Source of the DNA: an uncultured Roseburia sp.
GTDB lineage: Bacteria; Bacillota; Clostridia; Lachnospirales; Lachnospiraceae
DNA: 57,560 bases
Assembly (NCBI GenBank): GCA_944380515.1
Contig: CALWHT010000013.1
Span: forward strand, 1 to 57,560
Direction of reading: 5' to 3'
Shown here: in pieces, positions 32,760 to 39,603 of the stretch
Layout: the number at the start of each line of letters is the position of its first letter
Position numbering within the stretch: position 1 is the first letter of the stretch
Notes under the pieces: generated by a model
Database searches by the model: none
What the model saw: the letters and a program-made list of their open reading frames with translations, nothing else
What the model was told of the DNA's origin: nothing
Made by a program: the position numbers and the translations under genes

Positions 32760-33032
32760 CTACAAAAATTTACACGCCACAATTCCGTAAAGCAGCGCAA
32801 ACCCGCCAACTCCGAGGGTTCCGAGTGTCAATAAGCTAACCGGATTAAGCCCCACCGCAAGCGCAATCCCCTGCGCCGCAAGATAATCGTTTGTAAAAAT
32901 CACACAGATTGCCCCCAAAACCGTCCGCACCAGAAAATTTAAAAGAACCTGTGATTTCCTTTTTACCGCGGCAATCAAAAGCACCGCTCCAAGAAGCGCC
33001 AAAATCACTCCAAATGCTTCCGTCTGCTGCAT
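32760..33032 (-). CDS. bofA: BofA-family membrane protein
   Basis: This 90-aa protein has about three hydrophobic spans. The C-terminal segment VGLNPVSLLTLGTLGVGGFALLYGI is cited here by its key residues N-P-V, L-L-T and L-G-V-G-G and matches pro-sigma-K processing inhibitors. In Bacillus BofA holds the SpoIVFB protease inactive. It lies divergent from a YaaL gene, a partner of bofA in other Firmicutes. It suggests a sporulation ancestry, not proof of sporulation. Confidence 0.85.
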   Translation of the reverse strand: MQQTEAFGVILALLGAVLLIAAVKRKSQVLLNFLVRTVLGAICVIFTNDYLAAQGIALAVGLNPVSLLTLGTLGVGGFALLYGIVACKFL

Positions 33033-33213
33033 CAGCGTCTCCCCTCTGACATGCCTCCTTTTTCATTTCTAAATTTATTCCGTATTTTTCTTTTTATGAT
33101 TAAAATTTAAAATTTTTGCCGCGCGTAACATATTTTCCCGTTTTTTGTATAGAATGGGAATTTTCCGATTATACTAGGAGTAAAGCTATGATTAATTTAG
33201 ACGGAGGAACGAT

Positions 33214-33465
33214 ATGCTGCGTTTTTTTCAACAAGAAAAAACGAATGATGAACATTATACTCTGCTTATGAATGACCTCCACCAGACGGCGCAGGATCTG
33301 CAGGATGCCTACCGCAATCTGGAAAACGTCGTTGACCCGGACCTCATTGACTGCTGTATCTACGAGCTGTATTCCGTGCAGATGCGGTATAAATTTTTAC
33401 TTGCAAGTATAAAAAAAATAGAGGATTCCTATGCAAAGAATCCTCTGGAAGCGTCAAAATCCTGA
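33214..33465 (+). CDS. yaaL: YaaL-like DUF2508 protein
   Basis: This 83-aa protein is helical and acidic, with the DUF2508 pattern LHQTAQDLQDAYRNLENVVDP and a later YKFLLASIKKIE. In Bacillus yaaL sits between recR and bofA; here it is divergent from bofA. AGGAACG precedes the ATG at 33214. A 27-codon leader frame begins at 33188 behind AGGAG and overlaps the start, a possible coupling peptide. Its last 37 bp overlap the convergent fliS gene. Function unknown. Confidence 0.82.
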   Translation: MLRFFQQEKTNDEHYTLLMNDLHQTAQDLQDAYRNLENVVDPDLIDCCIYELYSVQMRYKFLLASIKKIEDSYAKNPLEASKS

Positions 33466-33905
33466 CACGTCTCAACCAAATCATTTTTCCCGTAAGTATA
33501 CCCGGCATACACATGCTGGGTATTACTCATAAGGGGAGCGGACGTATCCTGACTCATGGTCTGTTCAAACGCCGTATAAAGCTTTTTCATCAGCCGTTCC
33601 GCAAGCTCTATGTCCGAAAGTCCGCGCTTATACATCGCCCGCGCAAGACAATCCCGGCAGAATACATAAATCCGATAAAGCTCCGCAGCCAGCTCATACG
33701 AAAAATTCAGAGCTGTCATCAGTTCCGTAATCGTGCGCTGCGCCTGGCGGAGCGCCGTTTTATAAGCATCCCACTCCTTTTGCTCATATGCCTCCTTCGC
33801 ATCGGAAAGATAGACAAAGAGCATATCATAAATAATAATCACCAGACCCCCGCGGTTGCTTTGGCTGATTCTCCTTGTAAAATCCGAAACCTGTTCCTTT
33901 TTCAA
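33429..33905 (-). CDS. fliS: Flagellar export chaperone FliS
   Basis: This 158-aa helical-bundle protein with VIIIYDMLFVYLSDAKEAYE and LMTALNFSYELAAELYRIYV fits FliS, the chaperone that binds the flagellin C terminus and prevents early polymerisation. It lies 15 bp behind flagellin on the same strand, which supports the assignment. The C-terminal 50 residues extend beyond the usual FliS length (about 125-135 aa). The 3' end overlaps the convergent yaaL gene by 37 bp. Confidence 0.85.
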   Translation of the reverse strand: MKKEQVSDFTRRISQSNRGGLVIIIYDMLFVYLSDAKEAYEQKEWDAYKTALRQAQRTITELMTALNFSYELAAELYRIYVFCRDCLARAMYKRGLSDIELAERLMKKLYTAFEQTMSQDTSAPLMSNTQHVYAGYTYGKNDLVETCQDFDASRGFFA

Positions 33906-33920
33906 AGCATCTGCTCCTTA

Positions 33921-35357
33921 TTACTGAAGAATCTGCAGCACCTGCTGCGGCAAATCGTTTGCCTGTGTCAGCACGGAAATCGCTGCCTGATTCAAAACAT
34001 TCTGATGTGCATAATCAGTCATCTCATCTGCCATGTCGGCATCCGTAAGTCTCGAAAGCGCACCCGTCATATTTTCCTCAAAGGTGTCAAGGCTTGCCAC
34101 CGAGCTCTCCAGACGGTTCTGATAAGCTCCGAGCTTGGAACGCACCTCGCTGACCTTGGAAATTGCGTCATCAAAGCTGGTAATTGCCCTGTCTGCCCCA
34201 TTCACGGTCGTAACGTCCACCTGATCAATATACAGGCTCTCACAGGAAACCTCCGGAATCCGCACATTTGTTTCCTGGTCAACATTGGCTCCGATATGAA
34301 GCGTCATCGTACCGATGTCTGTTACGTCAAATTCAATAACTCCGTTATAATCTGCCTGCGCCGTAAAGGACAACGAAAACCCTCCCCTGTCCGTAACCGT
34401 AATCTTATTTCCATCCACAGAAACAGTAGCGGTATCTCCAAAGCCCGTGCCGTCGCCCGATTTAGTCAATGTAATCTGCGCATCCGTACCTGTCGGTATA
34501 TTACCGGCAGCATCCGTATATACAAAAGCATCCTCATCCGCATCATATGTAACGCCCGTAATCCCAAGCGCGGTTGCAAGGGCATCGTCATCAAAGGTGA
34601 TTTTGAGCGCGCTCTGCTGCCCATAAGCCGTGGCAGTAAAATTGACATTGCCCGTCGCGGGATCCAACTCTGCCGAAGCCTCTCCGATCTCCGCCGCATC
34701 CCTGATTTTCTGATAAACCTGCGCATAGGTATCTGTCGCCGCAATCTCGACCTTCGAACCATTGATACTCATAACTCCCGCAACGCCGACCGCCGTATCG
34801 GAATTAAAATCCGCCGCGGCCGTCACCGGTCCTGCCTGGGTCGCAGCGGCATCTACCGTCAGCTCGTACTGGCTTGCCTTCACATGGTCTGAAATATCCA
34901 CGCGCGTGGCGTGCGCCGTATAAACCCTCGTATCCAAAGAACCGTCTAAAAGCCTCTTGCTGTTATATTCCGTATCCGTCGAAATTCGGTCCACCTCATC
35001 CTTAAGGGACTCAATCTCCTTTTGTATCGCCTCTTTGTCTGCCGGCGTCATCGTCGCATCACTCGCCGCCTGAACGGAAAGCTCACGCATACGCTGTAAT
35101 ATGCTTGTGGTCTCATTGAGCGCTCCATCGGCAATCTGAATGACAGAAATACCGTCCGATGCATTCTCGGACGCACGGTCCAGGCCGTCTATCTGCGCCT
35201 GCATCTTATTGGAAATCGCCATGCCCGCAGGATTATCCTTCGCGTGATTGATTTTCAGTCCCGACGAAAGACGCTCCATCGTAGTGGCCAGATTATTTTC
35301 GATTCCCAGCAGGTTCTTATTTGCAATAGCCGCCGATACGTTATAATTAATTTTCAT
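33921..35357 (-). CDS. hag: Flagellin
   Basis: This 478-aa filament protein has a conserved N-terminal D0/D1 region (about 1-165: MERLSSGLKINHAKDNPAGM and IQIADGALNETTSILQRMRE). A variable surface domain of about 230 residues rich in Thr, Ala and Asp follows, then the D1/D0 C terminus ending NQAAISVLTQANDLPQQVLQ. It is secreted by the flagellar type III system without a signal peptide. A strong AGAAGGAGAG ribosome binding site precedes it, and a sigma-28-type -10 lies upstream. Confidence 0.97.
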   Translation of the reverse strand: MKINYNVSAAIANKNLLGIENNLATTMERLSSGLKINHAKDNPAGMAISNKMQAQIDGLDRASENASDGISVIQIADGALNETTSILQRMRELSVQAASDATMTPADKEAIQKEIESLKDEVDRISTDTEYNSKRLLDGSLDTRVYTAHATRVDISDHVKASQYELTVDAAATQAGPVTAAADFNSDTAVGVAGVMSINGSKVEIAATDTYAQVYQKIRDAAEIGEASAELDPATGNVNFTATAYGQQSALKITFDDDALATALGITGVTYDADEDAFVYTDAAGNIPTGTDAQITLTKSGDGTGFGDTATVSVDGNKITVTDRGGFSLSFTAQADYNGVIEFDVTDIGTMTLHIGANVDQETNVRIPEVSCESLYIDQVDVTTVNGADRAITSFDDAISKVSEVRSKLGAYQNRLESSVASLDTFEENMTGALSRLTDADMADEMTDYAHQNVLNQAAISVLTQANDLPQQVLQILQ

Positions 35358-35433
35358 TGTGCACTCTCCTTCTATATCCGTCCCGCATCCGTGCTGTTAT
35401 TCCGACATTCCCTGTCCCGAATCTCTGCTTTAT

Positions 35434-35441
35434 ATATCGGT
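35434..35441 (-). promoter_or_regulatory. Sigma-28-like -10 element of flagellin
   Basis: ACCGATAT on the minus strand matches the sigma-D/sigma-28 -10 consensus GCCGATAT at 7 of 8 positions and lies about 80 bp before the flagellin start. No clear TAAA -35 was found at the usual spacing. Confidence 0.4.
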
Positions 35442-35621
35442 CCCAAAAGCATTTCCCTAAAGAGCCCATGCGGCAATTTTTTGTTTTTGTCTCCATGTCC
35501 GTCGTGCTTTTCGGGGAAATCATCCTATACCGGTATGAATTGATTGCATTCCTGACCGATTCGTATTATAATGAGCACGTTACGGGAATACTGTAAAAAA
35601 ACAATATCAGGAGGACTATAT

Positions 35622-35831
35622 ATGGCTCAGGTAACAAAAGCAACCATGATTGGTGAACTTCTTCAGATTGACCAGAACATCGCGCCTATTCTTTTAAATA
35701 TCGGAATGCATTGCCTCGGATGTCCGTCTTCTCAGATGGAAACAATTGAGGAAGCTGCTATGGTACACGGAATTGACCCGGATTCTCTGGTCAAAGAAAT
35801 TAACGATTTTCTTGCAAAAGATCTCGCTTAA
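35622..35831 (+). CDS. DUF1858-domain small protein
   Basis: This 69-aa protein is a single DUF1858 domain: a helical fold containing HCLGCPSSQMETIEEAAMVHG, which is cited here for its C-x2-C pair. Such domains occur with redox and nitrite/NO-repair proteins and may use the cysteine pair as a redox disulfide. AGGAGGA lies 8 bases before the ATG at 35622. It is monocistronic with a strong terminator. Confidence 0.88.
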   Translation: MAQVTKATMIGELLQIDQNIAPILLNIGMHCLGCPSSQMETIEEAAMVHGIDPDSLVKEINDFLAKDLA

Positions 35832-35842
35832 TCGAAAAAACT

Positions 35843-35901
35843 GCGGCTCCCGTCTCTGTAAATCCACAAAAGGATTTTCCAGAGGCGGGAGCCGCCTTTT
35901 T
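35843..35901 (+). terminator. Terminator of the DUF1858 gene
   Basis: The arms 35843-35858 and 35880-35895 pair over 16 bp (GCGGCTCCCG.../...CGGGAGCCGC) with an inner AATCC/GGATT hairpin, then CTTTTTC. Confidence 0.92.
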
Positions 35902-35959
35902 CATTGCTTATGAAATTATGATTCTCGCATACACCCGTGAAACTGCTTTACGCCGAGTG

Positions 35960-36739
35960 TCACAGCGATGCCAGCGTCTGAAGCGCTTTCCCTTTTAAAA
36001 TCAACTGGTAATGCTCCCCGAAAAACGCCCCCGCTGCCGGGGAATAAGCCTGCTGCACCGCATATTCGGAAAGGATATTGCACACCTTATTGAACTCCTC
36101 CGGCGACTGGCTGCTCTTGCTCACCAGCAGATAATATCTGTGCGTGGACTCATTTCGGTACAAATCGTTGCTGCCGCGGTAAAAGCCCTTCAAAACATGC
36201 GCCAGACGGGTTACCTCCGACAAATCCTGAAAAACAAACAGCTTCGTAATGTCTACAAGTACCTTTACCGGATTTTCTTCTTTTTGGTTTTTTCCGCCAT
36301 CCAGTGGCACGAAGCCGTCACTTTTCGCTTTCGCGTCCGCTTTTTGCTTTTCTTCCTGTCCTTTAAACATTCCCAATATATCATCCGCGCTCTCGGAAAC
36401 CGGTCCCATTGCGCTGCCGGCTATGACATCCTCGTAAATATCCTCCGGATCCGGCTCGGAAAACTTCGAAAACCTCGTATCAAGCTCCTCCGGATATTCC
36501 ACCTTGGTAATCACTAATATAATGGTATCCGCCGAGAGGGGAATCGCCTCAATCATAAGCGGTATATCGTCTGCTTCAAAGCCAAATTCATAAGCTGCCT
36601 GCTGCATCATATCCCGGAACAGAAGCTTTGCCTTCTCTGTTCCATATGCAAGCTCGCTGAGTTTAATCTGGCGTTCCGCCAAATCCTCCCTCGTGAGTGT
36701 GCAGCGAATCTGATTATCATTTACTTTTTCAATTTTCAT
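35960..36739 (-). CDS. mecA: MecA-like adaptor protein
   Basis: This 259-aa protein has the MecA plan. The N-terminal substrate-binding domain (about 1-95, MKIEKVNDNQIRCTLTREDL) is followed by an acidic linker with a Lys/Asp-rich stretch, and then a C-terminal ClpC-binding domain (about 140-259). MecA delivers substrates such as competence factors to ClpCP. The ATG at 36739 matches the family start; the frame extends 14 codons further without support. It has its own promoter and is divergent from the kinase gene. Confidence 0.9.
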   Translation of the reverse strand: MKIEKVNDNQIRCTLTREDLAERQIKLSELAYGTEKAKLLFRDMMQQAAYEFGFEADDIPLMIEAIPLSADTIILVITKVEYPEELDTRFSKFSEPDPEDIYEDVIAGSAMGPVSESADDILGMFKGQEEKQKADAKAKSDGFVPLDGGKNQKEENPVKVLVDITKLFVFQDLSEVTRLAHVLKGFYRGSNDLYRNESTHRYYLLVSKSSQSPEEFNKVCNILSEYAVQQAYSPAAGAFFGEHYQLILKGKALQTLASL

Positions 36740-36783
36740 ACAATCACTTCCTTCATCCGGAAAACCTTGTAAACCGTACATCT

Positions 36784-36812
36784 ATTATAATCAAATGCCC
36801 TAATGATGTAAA
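36784..36812 (-). promoter_or_regulatory. Promoter of mecA
   Basis: TTTACA (36812-36807), 17 bp and TATAAT (36789-36784) on the minus strand, about 45 bp before the start codon. Confidence 0.8.
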
Positions 36813-36901
36813 GTATGCCATTATTAAATCTTTCTAAAACAATTTTTGAAGTCTTTTTTGCTAACAAATTTGTAAAATATATACAAAAATTACAAAAGCA
36901 G

Positions 36902-36930
36902 TTGAAAAAGAAAACCTTTCATGTTATAAA
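36902..36930 (+). promoter_or_regulatory. Promoter of the protein kinase gene
   Basis: TTGAAA (36902-36907), 17 bp and TATAAA (36925-36930), about 50 bp before the ATG at 36981, which has an AAAGGAG ribosome binding site. Confidence 0.75.
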
Positions 36931-36980
36931 CATATGCATGAGATGCGAAACTGACACGCTTTGAAAGGAGCGGGTATCGC

Positions 36981-38438
36981 ATGGAACACACTACTTTGTT
37001 CGGCAAATACCGAATTATCTCGACTCTTGGCGCTGGCAGCAGCAGCACCGTCTACCTTGCCGAACATCTTATATTGAAGGTTTACCGTGCCATCAAATGT
37101 ATCCCCAAGGACACGGTCAGGCGGGTTTCCGCCGGTTCAGAGGAATTTCCTCTGGCAGAAGCAAACCTTCTGAAAACTCTCAATCATCCTGGAATCCCTC
37201 TCATATATGATATCGACGAGGACGAATACAATATTTACATGATTGAAGAATTTATTCAGGGTGATTCACTGGAGACACTTGTACTCCATCAGGAAACGAT
37301 TCCACAGGAACAAATTATAGCGTACGGCATTCAGCTTTGCGGTATTCTGGACTATCTGCATCATTTGGCTCCATACCCTATCCTGTATCAGGATTTAAAG
37401 CCCGAGCACATTATATTATGCGGAAATCAGATAAAATTAATCGACTTTGGAATCGCTTCGTTTATTACCGGTTCCGGTAAAAATTTCCAAATCTGCGGAA
37501 CGGACGGATTTGTTCCGCCGGAGGCTTTATCCGGCGAACCTGTCGGCACAACCTGCGACATTTACGGCCTTGGAAAGGTACTCTCCTTTCTGGCTGAAAA
37601 CACCGTCTGTACCGACGAGCTATTACACATTATCAAAAAGGCCTCCGCTCCGTCGCCCGACGAGCGGTATCAAACGGCTGCAGAGCTTAGGGCCGCCCTC
37701 ATGGAGCTTTCATGCGGCTCTGTGTCTGCGGAAAGCCTTAAAAACCCCGCGTGTCAGACAGCTTCACATCTCATACGAAATATTGCCGTCACCGGCAGCA
37801 GACCCGGCGCAGGTGCAACACATTTTGCAATTTCTCTCGTGTGCACCCTGAACAAAAAGGGAATCCCCTGCGCCTACATACCCGTAGACCATCCGAACGC
37901 CCTGTCCGCCATAACGGATAGCGAGCCCTTTTTCCGGGAAAAAAACGGAATTTTCAGCCGAAGGTATTTTTCCGGAATACCGGATTACGGACCGGGCATC
38001 GAAAATCCACTCCCGGAATACTGCATCACCGTAAAAGATTACGGCACCTGCCTGAGTGAATTGCCGGAAGCCACAGATTCGGATCTGACAATTTTTATCA
38101 TGAGCGGGAGCAGTTGGGATATGGCAGCTTCGCTGACGGCTGCCGGGCAGCTTAAAGAGCGCCAAAATACTTTATTTATCTGTAATTTCGGCAATCAGAG
38201 AGCGGCGGAAAAATATGCCCGGACACTGCGGGAACCCGTCTACTGTTTTCCGGCGGATTGCAATCCTTTTGCCGTGACTGCCGGAAAGGAACGGCTTATT
38301 TCCCAATTACTAAACGGAAAGGAGATGAAGCATCATTTTTGGCATTGGCGGAAACGGAACAAAACAGCGCCTGATTATCGGTCTCGCAGGCTGCCAGGCC
38401 GGAGCCGGCGTTACGCATCTGGCAATCGCACTGTCTAA
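36981..38438 (+). CDS. Ser/Thr protein kinase fused to a CpaE-like P-loop domain, frame broken at its 3' end
   Basis: Residues 1-245 are a Hanks-type kinase: Gly loop LGAGSSSTVY (16-25), K39 in AIK, catalytic loop Y136-Q-D-L-K-P-E-H143 and D155-F-G. The loop departs from HRDLKPxN: H/R are Y/Q and the metal-binding Asn is His, so activity may be altered. No transmembrane or PASTA part exists. Residues 266-445 form a MinD/CpaE-like domain with GSRPGAGATHFAISL. From the ATG at 38325 on, the frame encodes a basic, non-conserved tail. The same DNA in the next frame encodes a second CpaE-like domain, so the natural protein either ends near residue 448 or continues after a frameshift. It may signal to the pilus FHA protein. 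Confidence 0.8.
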   Translation: MEHTTLFGKYRIISTLGAGSSSTVYLAEHLILKVYRAIKCIPKDTVRRVSAGSEEFPLAEANLLKTLNHPGIPLIYDIDEDEYNIYMIEEFIQGDSLETLVLHQETIPQEQIIAYGIQLCGILDYLHHLAPYPILYQDLKPEHIILCGNQIKLIDFGIASFITGSGKNFQICGTDGFVPPEALSGEPVGTTCDIYGLGKVLSFLAENTVCTDELLHIIKKASAPSPDERYQTAAELRAALMELSCGSVSAESLKNPACQTASHLIRNIAVTGSRPGAGATHFAISLVCTLNKKGIPCAYIPVDHPNALSAITDSEPFFREKNGIFSRRYFSGIPDYGPGIENPLPEYCITVKDYGTCLSELPEATDSDLTIFIMSGSSWDMAASLTAAGQLKERQNTLFICNFGNQRAAEKYARTLREPVYCFPADCNPFAVTAGKERLISQLLNGKEMKHHFWHWRKRNKTAPDYRSRRLPGRSRRYASGNRTV

Positions 38439-38952
38439 TCTGTGCGCATCCAAGCTCAAATGCAAAACAGCGCTGCTGGAATGTCATGCAAGAAATGAGC
38501 TCGCCCGGCTTCCGGAAGAAACGGCACTGCCCTGTCGGCAGTCCGAAAAAAACGGCAGAACCTGTTTTTCGATTTACCACGTGGATTATTATCCTGCCGT
38601 CCTTCCGGAGGAACTTCCCTCGCTTTACAATCAAGGCTACCAGTACCTGATTCTTGATATGGGAAGCCGGGACGAACTCAATCTGCAGGAATTTCTCCGC
38701 TGCGACAGGAAGCTTATCATCGGCAGTCTTGCGCCATGGAAGCTCCGGCAGTACCGGGAATTTTTCTCATATATCAATCACTCTATTAACCTTGGGGAAG
38801 GTTTTTGTTATCTTACGCAATCGGAAAGTCCAAAGCAATTCCGTGAATTTTCCGGTTCCTGCCGCAATCCCGTGCGCAGCGTTCCTTTTCTCCAGAATCC
38901 ATTTCAAATCAAAAAAGAACATTTTTCTGTCTTACAGGATTTTCTTTCCTAG
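38332..38952 (+). CDS. CpaE/MinD-like P-loop domain protein without a canonical start
   Basis: The frame is open from a TGA at 38326 to the stop at 38952, about 206 aa. It starts with IIFGIGGNG, then RLIIGLAGCQAGAGVTHLAI (deviant Walker A), then YQYLILDMGSRDEL. The domain is like the one at the end of the preceding kinase. No ATG, GTG or TTG occurs near the start; GGAG lies 7 bases before ATC at 38332 and 10 before ATT at 38335. Removing one A from the GAAG at 38327-38330 would fuse it in frame to the kinase. It is either a frameshifted half of a larger protein or a gene with a rare start. Confidence 0.6.
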   Translation: MIFGIGGNGTKQRLIIGLAGCQAGAGVTHLAIALSNLCASKLKCKTALLECHARNELARLPEETALPCRQSEKNGRTCFSIYHVDYYPAVLPEELPSLYNQGYQYLILDMGSRDELNLQEFLRCDRKLIIGSLAPWKLRQYREFFSYINHSINLGEGFCYLTQSESPKQFREFSGSCRNPVRSVPFLQNPFQIKKEHFSVLQDFLS

Positions 38953-39078
38953 ATATTTCCTGTCACACCCGTTTCGCCCGCCGGGGATTGGGCGAATCTG
39001 CTGCAGCTAATATATCACACATGGAACCAGCGAATTTCCTTTTGGTAAATCTGAAGTTTGGGGGATACGACATTGCAT

Positions 39079-39288
39079 ATGGAACAAATGAGAAAGCTTT
39101 ATTTAGAGCTTTCCTCGTTAGAGGACAGGGGAATTACCATTTGGCTGAAAGGCGAGCCCAGCAATTCCGGGCACGTTGCGGCAGAGCTTTGTATCAACGA
39201 GGAAAATTCTTATATGCGAGACTATATTTTTGACGAGGGGGTGTTAAAAGAAATTCATTTTGATAAATTAAACAGCGATGACACATAA
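39079..39288 (+). CDS. Small hypothetical protein
   Basis: This is a 69-aa acidic protein from the ATG at 39079; a TTG at 39073 lies 9 bases after GGGG and is an alternative. It has no recognised domain or membrane segment. It follows the CpaE-like gene by about 125 bp, with an imperfect hairpin between them, and may belong to the same transcript. Function unknown. Confidence 0.55.
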   Translation: MEQMRKLYLELSSLEDRGITIWLKGEPSNSGHVAAELCINEENSYMRDYIFDEGVLKEIHFDKLNSDDT

Positions 39289-39289
39289 T
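39260..39289 (+). promoter_or_regulatory. Candidate promoter of the RNA at 39296
   Basis: TTGATA (39260-39265), 18 bp and CATAAT (39284-39289) overlap the end of the small gene. Confidence 0.4.
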
Positions 39290-39295
39290 AACACA

Positions 39296-39468
39296 CGGTG
39301 TACATGCGCAGAACGCATGCGTGCCGAAAAAGGGAACAAACAGGGATGGAGTTCCTCAATGCCCACCCTGTGACGATATCTTACACGTACAAATCTGAAA
39401 AAAGATACGGCGGGGAACCGGCTCTTTGCAACATGCGCAGACTGCCTTGGGCTCCCTGTCGTTTTTTT
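39296..39468 (+). ncRNA. Candidate structured small RNA (about 173 nt)
   Basis: The 315 bp between the small gene and the GH18 gene hold no convincing protein. A candidate promoter ends at 39289. From there the sequence has a 5' hairpin (12 of 13 pairs, around 39296-39327). A long-range helix ACAGGGA (39340-39346)/TCCCTGT (39453-39459) follows, with an inner TATCTT/AAGATA hairpin. Seven T (39462-39468) end it. A closing helix followed by a T-run and an inner hairpin resembles the outline of 6S RNA, but I see no diagnostic sequence and do not name it. Confidence 0.4.
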
Positions 39469-39526
39469 GCCGAAGAACATAAGAAAAAATTAAGATATTG
39501 GCGGCAGGGAATCTCTCCAAAAAACT

Positions 39527-39554
39527 TTGAATTTATGTGCGGGTATGCTACAAT
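39527..39554 (+). promoter_or_regulatory. Promoter of the GH18 gene
   Basis: TTGAAT (39527-39532), 16 bp and TACAAT (39549-39554), 50 bp before the ATG at 39604. Confidence 0.6.
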
Positions 39555-39603
39555 AGGGACGCACAGAGTATTCCTGAAATGCTTAAGAAGAAAGGGTTTT
39601 AAA

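Noticed and set aside
33513-34892. 459-codon plus-strand frame opposite fliS and flagellin
   Set aside because: Composition is that of an antisense frame of flagellin; both genes beneath it are clearly real.
38971-38996. Stem TTCGCCC/GGGCGAA after the CpaE-like gene as a terminator
   Set aside because: No T-run follows on either strand and the loop is GC-rich; too weak to call.
39298-39603. Open frame of about 100 codons directly upstream of, and in frame with, the GH18 gene
   Set aside because: It would place a basic, cysteine-scattered stretch before a clear signal anchor. A ribosome binding site and family start exist at 39604, and a promoter lies at 39527-39554 inside this stretch.
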